DNA from: Vulcanimicrobium winogradskyi | GTDB taxonomy: Bacteria > Vulcanimicrobiota > Vulcanimicrobiia > Vulcanimicrobiales > Vulcanimicrobiaceae | DNA length: 64,000 bases | Assembly: GCA_003134965.1 (NCBI GenBank) | Contig: PLDA01000007.1 | Span: forward strand, 219,003 to 283,002 | Direction of reading: 5' to 3' | Shown: positions 58,943-64,000 of the stretch, piece after piece | How positions within the stretch are numbered: the stretch's first letter is position 1 | How the letters are laid out: every line of letters starts with the position of its first letter | Program-made: the position numbers and the translations under genes | The notes under the pieces: generated by a model | Database searches by the model: none | What the model saw: only the letters and a program-made list of their open reading frames with translations | Told to the model about the DNA's origin: nothing

Positions 58943-59047
58943 GAGGATTGCGTCGAATCGCGCGGCCGACGGAGGGAAGTTTCCTGAGAATATCCTAAGT
59001 CGCTCGTCCACCAATCAATAACGCCGCTTTCCTAGGGAGTTCTGCTC

Positions 59048-60295
59048 GTGAAGCAATCTCTTTCGCGTGGCCGTTTCGTAGCCGGCACTGCCGGCGCGGC
59101 CGCACTCACCTTCGGGGGAGGGCCGTACGTCATCGCGGCACCCACGAAGGAGATCGTCATCGGTCTCAACGTCCCTCAGTCCGGTCCGTACGCCGAACAG
59201 GGCACCGACCAGCTTCGCGCCTATCATCTCGCGATCGACGAGATCAACGCCAAGGGCGGGATCATGGGCATGAAGATCAAGGCCACGGAAGGCGACGACC
59301 AGACGAAGGCCGGCGTGGCGACGGAGAACGCCCAGCGCATGATCGAGCGTGACGGCGCGATCATGATCACCGGCGGTTCCTCGACGGGCACCGCGGTCGC
59401 GGTCTCGGGCCTGTGCCAGCAGAAGGGCGTCATCTTCATGGCGACGCTCACCCACGGCGACGAGACGACGAACCAGAACTGCCACAAGCACACGTTCCGC
59501 CGTTACAACGACGCGTACATGAGCGCCCAGTCGCTGGCGAAGACGCTGGTGACGAAGTACGGCACCGGCAAGTGGTTCCACATCACCGCCGACTATGCGT
59601 GGGGCCACTCGGTCTACGACAACATCACCGCGGTCGTCGAGCCCAAGGGCGCGAAGACGATCAAGAACGTCCTGACGCCGTTCCCCGGTACGAAGGACTT
59701 CTCGCCGATGCTCCAGCAGGCGCAGGCGGCAAAGCCTGACGTGCTGGTGATCACCGAGTTCGGTGCCGACATGGTGCTCTGCCTCAACCAGGCGGCCCAG
59801 TTCGGGCTCACCAAGTCGACGAAGATCCTCGTTCCGCTAGTCGACGAGTATATGGCCAAGGGCACGAAGGACAACTTCGACAACGTCGTGTCCACCGCAC
59901 CGTTCTACTGGGCGTATCACCAGACCAAGTATCCCGGCGCGAAGAAGTTCGTCGACGCGTTCCGCGCAAAGTACGGCTTCCCGCCTTCGAACGGTGCCGA
60001 GACGGCATACGCCGACATCTACATCTACAAGATGGCCGTCGAAAAAGCCGGCTCGACCGACGCCGCGAAGGTGATCTCCGTCCTCGAAGGCACCAAGTTC
60101 CAGTTCACCAAGGAACAGGAATGGTACCGGAAAGAGGATCACCAGGGCGTGAACTCGTGCCTGGTCGTCGAAGGCATTCCCGAGAGCCAGCGCGGCCCGG
60201 GCGGTTTCGAGTACGCAAAGGTGCTCGAGGTGCACGACGGACCGGCGGTCGTCGCGCCGATCGCAGGCCTCGCCTGCAAGATGGAGACGGCGTAA
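59048..60295 (+). CDS. livK: branched-chain amino acid/amide ABC transporter binding protein
   Basis: 415 residues of the type I periplasmic Leu/Ile/Val-binding fold: EIVIGLNVPQSGPYAEQGTD, AIDEINAKGGIMGMKIKATE, GDDQTKAGVATENAQRM, ITGGSSTGTAVAVSGLCQQK and VITEFGADMVLCLNQ. The signal peptide SLSRGRFVAGTAGAAALTFG is a Tat-like leader with RGR, as in the TRAP binding protein. GTG start with GGGAG ten bases upstream. First gene of the liv operon, separated from livH by a hairpin. Divergent from iclR, which fits uptake of a precursor for the neighbouring dehydrogenase complex. Confidence 0.9.
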   Translation: MKQSLSRGRFVAGTAGAAALTFGGGPYVIAAPTKEIVIGLNVPQSGPYAEQGTDQLRAYHLAIDEINAKGGIMGMKIKATEGDDQTKAGVATENAQRMIERDGAIMITGGSSTGTAVAVSGLCQQKGVIFMATLTHGDETTNQNCHKHTFRRYNDAYMSAQSLAKTLVTKYGTGKWFHITADYAWGHSVYDNITAVVEPKGAKTIKNVLTPFPGTKDFSPMLQQAQAAKPDVLVITEFGADMVLCLNQAAQFGLTKSTKILVPLVDEYMAKGTKDNFDNVVSTAPFYWAYHQTKYPGAKKFVDAFRAKYGFPPSNGAETAYADIYIYKMAVEKAGSTDAAKVISVLEGTKFQFTKEQEWYRKEDHQGVNSCLVVEGIPESQRGPGGFEYAKVLEVHDGPAVVAPIAGLACKMETA

Positions 60296-60319
60296 GCCGA
60301 CCTCCCGTCGAATCCGACG

Positions 60320-60349
60320 CGGGCCGGCGCCCTCTGGCGCGCCGGCCCG
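60320..60349 (+). terminator. intercistronic hairpin after livK
   Basis: A 9-bp stem CGGGCCGGC (60320-60328) with GCCGGCCCG (60341-60349) lies between livK and livH and is followed by TTTCCTT, a weak T-run. It can attenuate or protect the transcript so that the binding protein is made in excess of the permease. Confidence 0.6.
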
Positions 60350-60377
60350 TTTCCTTATCTCGCGTTCGAGGAGTCAC

Positions 60378-61247
60378 GTGGAAGCGCTCTTCCAAGCAAT
60401 GCTCGGTGGTCTCGTCCTCGGCCTGATCTACGTCGCGATCGCCGTCGGCCTGACGATCATTTTCGGAACGCTGCGCCTGGTGAATTTCGCGCACGGCGCG
60501 TTCTATGCGATCGGCGCGTACGTCGGTTTGGTGATCGCCCAGCACATCGGCGTAGGCTGGGCATTCGTGGCCGCGCCGATCGCCGTCGCACTCTTCGCGG
60601 TCCTGCTGGACCGCCTCGTGCTGCGCTCCTTCTACGATAAGGAGCCGACGGCGCAGCTGCTCGTCACCTTCGGGATCGCGCTGGTCGTCGAAGAGACGCT
60701 GCGCCTGATCTTCGGCGCGACCACGCAGCAGTACAGGATGCCGGAGGCGCTGCAAGGCTCGGTCACCCTCGGCCCGATCACCTACCCCGCGTACCGCCTG
60801 CTGTTCGCCGCGGGTGTCATCGTCATGCTCGCGCTGGTCTGGCTGTTCATCGAGCGCACGAACTACGGCTTGATCGTGCGGGCCGGGATTCGCGACCGGA
60901 TCATGGTGCAGCTGCTCGGCGGAAACATCCGCCAGGCCTCGACGATCGTCTTCGCACTGGGCGCCGCGATCGCGGGGCTCGTCGGCGCGGCCGCGACACC
61001 GATCTACAGCATCGATCCGGCGACCGGCTTCGCGTTCCTGGTCCCCTCGTTCGTCGTCGTGGTCGTCGGCGGGCTCGGAAGCTTCTGGGGCGCGGTCCTC
61101 GGGGGGCTGCTGATCGGCGAGCTGCAGAGCCTCACCAACCTCGCGTACGCGCCGGCGTCCAATGTCGTCATCTACTTGTGCATGGCGCTGGTGCTGCTGC
61201 TCCGTCCGCAGGGGCTGCTCGGTGAGAGCGAGGTCATCCGCCAGTGA
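60378..61247 (+). CDS. livH: branched-chain amino acid ABC permease LivH
   Basis: 289 residues, eight hydrophobic segments. LVLGLIYVAIAVGLTIIFGT then LRLVNFAHGAFYAIGAYVGL is the LivH signature, and GGLGSFWGAVLGGLLIGELQ the EAA-like loop that contacts the ATPase. GTG start with GAGGAG four bases upstream. The stop overlaps the fused livM-livG start (GTGA), so the two are translationally coupled. Confidence 0.93.
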   Translation: MEALFQAMLGGLVLGLIYVAIAVGLTIIFGTLRLVNFAHGAFYAIGAYVGLVIAQHIGVGWAFVAAPIAVALFAVLLDRLVLRSFYDKEPTAQLLVTFGIALVVEETLRLIFGATTQQYRMPEALQGSVTLGPITYPAYRLLFAAGVIVMLALVWLFIERTNYGLIVRAGIRDRIMVQLLGGNIRQASTIVFALGAAIAGLVGAAATPIYSIDPATGFAFLVPSFVVVVVGGLGSFWGAVLGGLLIGELQSLTNLAYAPASNVVIYLCMALVLLLRPQGLLGESEVIRQ

Positions 61248-63154
61248 CGACCTCGAGCGAGACTGCTCCGGTCGCTCCCGCGCGGCCCGGGCTGCTCGCG
61301 GCGGACGCGCGGTTCGCCGTGCTCTGCGCGCTCGGCATCGCGGTCTTCCCGTTTCTGCTGCATCCGCTCGGCGGATACTCGACCCTCGCGACGCAGATCG
61401 CCATCGTCAGCATCGCGTCGATCGGCTTCAACCTGCTGCTCGGCTATGCGGGGTCGCTCTCGTACGGCCACGCGATGTTCTACGGCGGGGGTGGATACCT
61501 CGCCGCGATCCTGCTGCTGCGCGTCTCGCCGCAGCACCCGAATCTGTGGCTATGCGTCATCGGCGCGACGGTTGGGGCCGCGATCCTGGCGATCGTGGTC
61601 GGCGCGGTCACCGTGCGGCTCTACGGCATCTACTTCGCGCTGTTGACCCTGGCGTTCGCGCAGATGGTCTACTTCATCGTCGAGCAGGCGAAGGACTGGA
61701 CCAACGGGGACGACGGCTTGCAGGCGCTGCCGAACGCGCTGCTTCCGATGGGCCCGTGGAACATCGACCTCACGACCCACCTGCCGTCGATCGACCTCGG
61801 TCCGTTCGGAAACCTCGGCGAGCTGCGGCTGTGGTACATCTTCGCGGGGATCTGTCTGCTGCTGGTCCTGATGCTGTCCCGCATGCTCACGCGTTCGCAG
61901 TTCGGTGAAGTGCTCGGCGCGATCCGCGAGAACGAGCAGCGCAGCACGCTGATCGGCTTCAACGCATCGGCATACCGCCTCGCGGCGTTCGCGATCTCCG
62001 GCGCGCTCACGGGGTTCTCGGGAGCCTTGCGCGGCATGTTCGACGGCAGCGTCCCGGTCGATTCGCTCAGCATCGACCGCAGCGGCTCGTTCGTGATCTA
62101 CACCATCGTCGGCGGCGTGCAAACGCTGTTCGGTCCGGTCGCCGGCACGGCCGTCATCATGTTCCTCGAAAACGTGCTGTCGGCGCGGACGCCGGCCTGG
62201 CGGCTGATCGAAGGGCTGATCTTCGTGGGCGTCATCGTCTTCTTGCCGCGCGGACTTTCGACGGTCCTCAAGCAGCAGCGCGACAAGAGTCCTCGCGGCC
62301 TGTTCGTCCGCTCGCTGCGGCTTTCGACAGAGGAGCCGGACCCGCTGCTCAAGCCCAGCGGCGAGGGCCACAAGGGCGGACCGATGAGCATCATCGAGAC
62401 GTTCAAGCTCGGCAAGCTCTTCGGCCGTTTTGCCGCCGTTCGCGACGTCGATTTCCGCGTGGACCCCGGCGAGCTGCGCGCGGTCATCGGGCCCAACGGC
62501 GCCGGGAAGACGACCTTCTTCAACCTTCTCTCCGGCACGATCGCGCCGAGCTCGGGGACGGTCAATTACAAGGGGCGCGACGTGAGTCGCACCAGCGGTA
62601 CCGCTCGCGTCCACCTCGGCATCGCAAAGGCGTTCCAGACCGCGAGCCTCTATCCCGACCAGACGGTGCGGCAAAACTGCCGGCTTGCCGCGCTGGCACG
62701 CGTGCAGGGCTCCTTCGCGCTGCAGGTCTTCCGCCGCTCGATGCGATTGGACGACGTCGACAACCTCGCCGAGCGGGCGATGAGCCGCCTCGAGCTGACC
62801 GGCGTCGCCGATACGCGCGCCGGCGACCTCTCGCACGGCGACAAGAAGCGGCTCGACATCGCGATCGCGCTCGCGACGCAGCCGCAGATTCTGCTCCTCG
62901 ACGAGCCGGTCGCCGGGATGTCGAAGGACGAGGCGCGCAAGACCGAGGCGCTGATCCGCAAGCTGTCCACCGAGATGACGGTGCTGGTCATTGAGCACGA
63001 CATGGAGATGGTCATGGGCATCTCCGATTCGATCACCGTCCTGCACCAAGGGACGGTCCTCGCAACCGGCACCCCGGCGGAGATTCGGGACAACCCGCGC
63101 GTCATCGAAGCGTACCTGGGCGGCCACTCCGAGGCGGAGCTCACACACGGATGA
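61244..63154 (+). CDS. LivM permease fused to LivG ATPase
   Basis: 636 residues in one frame. Residues about 20-345 are the LivM permease (ASIGFNLLLGYAGSLSYGHA; YGIYFALLTLAFAQMVYFIV; GAIRENEQRSTLIGFNASAY). A 40-residue linker leads to a full LivG ATPase from about residue 380: Walker A GPNGAGKTTFF, Q-loop FQTASLYPDQT, signature LSHGDKKRLDIAIAL, Walker B ILLLDEPVAGMSKDE and H-loop LVIEHDMEMV. A possible internal ATG at 62384 could also give free LivG. Such fusions are known in liv clusters. GTG start overlaps livH stop; stop overlaps livF (ATGA). Confidence 0.93.
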   Translation: MTTSSETAPVAPARPGLLAADARFAVLCALGIAVFPFLLHPLGGYSTLATQIAIVSIASIGFNLLLGYAGSLSYGHAMFYGGGGYLAAILLLRVSPQHPNLWLCVIGATVGAAILAIVVGAVTVRLYGIYFALLTLAFAQMVYFIVEQAKDWTNGDDGLQALPNALLPMGPWNIDLTTHLPSIDLGPFGNLGELRLWYIFAGICLLLVLMLSRMLTRSQFGEVLGAIRENEQRSTLIGFNASAYRLAAFAISGALTGFSGALRGMFDGSVPVDSLSIDRSGSFVIYTIVGGVQTLFGPVAGTAVIMFLENVLSARTPAWRLIEGLIFVGVIVFLPRGLSTVLKQQRDKSPRGLFVRSLRLSTEEPDPLLKPSGEGHKGGPMSIIETFKLGKLFGRFAAVRDVDFRVDPGELRAVIGPNGAGKTTFFNLLSGTIAPSSGTVNYKGRDVSRTSGTARVHLGIAKAFQTASLYPDQTVRQNCRLAALARVQGSFALQVFRRSMRLDDVDNLAERAMSRLELTGVADTRAGDLSHGDKKRLDIAIALATQPQILLLDEPVAGMSKDEARKTEALIRKLSTEMTVLVIEHDMEMVMGISDSITVLHQGTVLATGTPAEIRDNPRVIEAYLGGHSEAELTHG

Positions 63155-63885
63155 CCGCACCGGCCGTGACGCCTACCGCGGCGCAGACGCGACTGCGCGT
63201 CGATGGGATCAACACTTACTACGGCGACAGCCACGTGCTGCGCGACGTCTCGCTGCACATCGGCGCCGGCGAGACCGTCGCGCTGCTCGGCCGCAACGGC
63301 GTCGGCAAGACGACGACGCTCAAGAGCATCGTCGGCTGGCTCAAGCCGCGCACCGGCAGCGTGACGCTCGATGGTGAGGAGCTGGTCGGTTGCGAGATGA
63401 TGGCGATCGCGCGAAAGGGGATCTCGCTGGTCCCCGAAGAGCGCCGAATCTTCACCAACCTGACGGTGGCGGAGAACCTGAAGCTGGCCCAGGTGACGGC
63501 CCAGAAGCCGGGTTGGACGCTCGACCACGTCTACGAGAAGTTCCCGCGACTCCGCGAACGCCTCACCCACAAGGGCGACGAGATCAGCGGCGGCGAGAAG
63601 CAGATGCTCGCCATCGCGCGCGCCCTCGTCCAGGACGTGAAGGTGCTGCTGCTCGACGAGCCCACCGAGGGTCTCGCCCCACTGATCGTGCGCGAGGTCG
63701 AGAACGTGATCCGCGAGATCAAAGCCTCCGGGATCACGACGCTGCTGGTCGAGCAGAACCTCTACTCGGCCCTGGCCGTCGCCGACCGCTGCTACATCAT
63801 CGACCAGGGCGAGATCAAGTTCGAAGGCACCCCCGCCCAGGTCCGCACCGACGAGGACCTCCGGCGGCGGTACCTTCACGTCTAG
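63151..63885 (+). CDS. livF: branched-chain amino acid ABC ATPase LivF
   Basis: 244 residues: Walker A GRNGVGKTTTLKSIV, the LivF-type LVPEERRIFTNLTVAENL, signature ISGGEKQMLAIARAL, Walker B VLLLDEPTEGLAPLIV and H-loop replaced by LVEQNLYSALAVA (the normal LivF form). An ATGA overlap couples it to the LivM-LivG fusion. It completes the transporter: binding protein, permease, fused permease-ATPase and second ATPase. Confidence 0.94.
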   Translation: MTAPAVTPTAAQTRLRVDGINTYYGDSHVLRDVSLHIGAGETVALLGRNGVGKTTTLKSIVGWLKPRTGSVTLDGEELVGCEMMAIARKGISLVPEERRIFTNLTVAENLKLAQVTAQKPGWTLDHVYEKFPRLRERLTHKGDEISGGEKQMLAIARALVQDVKVLLLDEPTEGLAPLIVREVENVIREIKASGITTLLVEQNLYSALAVADRCYIIDQGEIKFEGTPAQVRTDEDLRRRYLHV

Positions 63886-64000
63886 GTCACCGCGGCAAGG
63901 TAACCGGGCCCAAACGGCAAACGTCCCACGACATGACGGGTGAATGGGGTGCCGGCCGGCGCGCAATGATGCGCAGCGATAACTGAGAATTATCATGCCG

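Noticed and set aside
63900..64000. Possible start of another gene near 63995 and a short ORF at 63934
   Set aside because: Too little sequence before the window edge to support either.
1..64000. tRNA, rRNA, CRISPR, insertion sequences, prophage
   Set aside because: Scanned for cloverleaf-like ends, regular spacer repeats, transposase or integrase motifs; none found. The lone GH25 gene is not accompanied by phage genes.

Overview
The window is GC-rich bacterial chromosome, densely packed, with many start/stop overlaps (ATGA, GTGA, TTGA), frequent GTG and TTG starts and short intergenic gaps. The cell is a diderm: there is a TolC-type outer-membrane channel, an outer-membrane beta-barrel protein ending in Phe, several lipoproteins and many periplasmic binding proteins. 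The gene mix (SufR-SufCDSU, a protein joining a copper-amine-oxidase-N domain to a barrel, tandem family-5 binding proteins, short LSLSKG/RQAQDD-coding repeats inside genes) would fit an uncultured soil lineage such as Eremiobacterota/WPS-2. That placement is inference; no rRNA or ribosomal marker is present. I see no tRNA, rRNA, transposase, prophage or CRISPR array.

Layout. 1-3.1 kb: a diiron ferritin-like oxidase with a clear promoter/operator, a GH25 lysozyme, an XRE regulator and a TetR regulator. 3.1-8.9 kb: a very large secreted beta-propeller protein, an orphan 2-oxoacid dehydrogenase E1-alpha, membrane and DUF4097-like proteins. 8.9-14.7 kb: a coupled chain amidase > phosphotransferase > 37-residue membrane peptide > NDH-2, facing an M50 protease, an unknown protein and a GT87-like membrane protein that apparently starts with CTG. 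14.7-25.5 kb: one long minus-strand operon: lipoprotein membrane-fusion protein, TolC, a fused siroheme-decarboxylase-like protein (AhbA/AhbB or NirD/NirL type), then four tandem family-5 (DppA/OppA/HbpA-type) binding proteins, with no permease, ATPase or RND pump. 25.7-35.7 kb: hotdog thioesterase, a 300-bp structured non-coding stretch, the CuAO-N/beta-barrel protein with a strong terminator, nitrilase, DUF4337, LolA-like and phosphodiester glycosidase proteins, a TlpA-like thioredoxin with a membrane partner, and a hydrolase.

35.7-47 kb: FolD lacking its catalytic lysine, LON-domain protein, superoxide dismutase, a urate-oxidase-N membrane protein preceded by a 35-residue membrane peptide, O-methyltransferase, flavin reductase, MBL hydrolase, two secreted lipoproteins, DUF885 and YceI. 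45.7-51.1 kb is an iron-sulfur island: SufR plus an atypical IscU-like protein on the minus strand, divergent from sufC-sufD-sufS-sufU with a near-consensus promoter that puts the transcript start at the sufC ATG (leaderless). sufB is missing from the cluster. 52-54 kb: an orphan TRAP binding protein and an SDR. 54.3-58.9 kb: an IclR-controlled 2-oxoacid dehydrogenase operon (iclR-E1alpha-E1beta-E2-secreted protein) with promoter and palindromic operator. 59-63.9 kb: a branched-chain amino-acid/amide ABC transporter (livK, livH, fused livM-livG, livF).

A dispersed ~24-bp repeat (CCCTTCGACARGCTCAGG followed by RTGACA) occurs about nine times, several copies being translated in frame inside genes.
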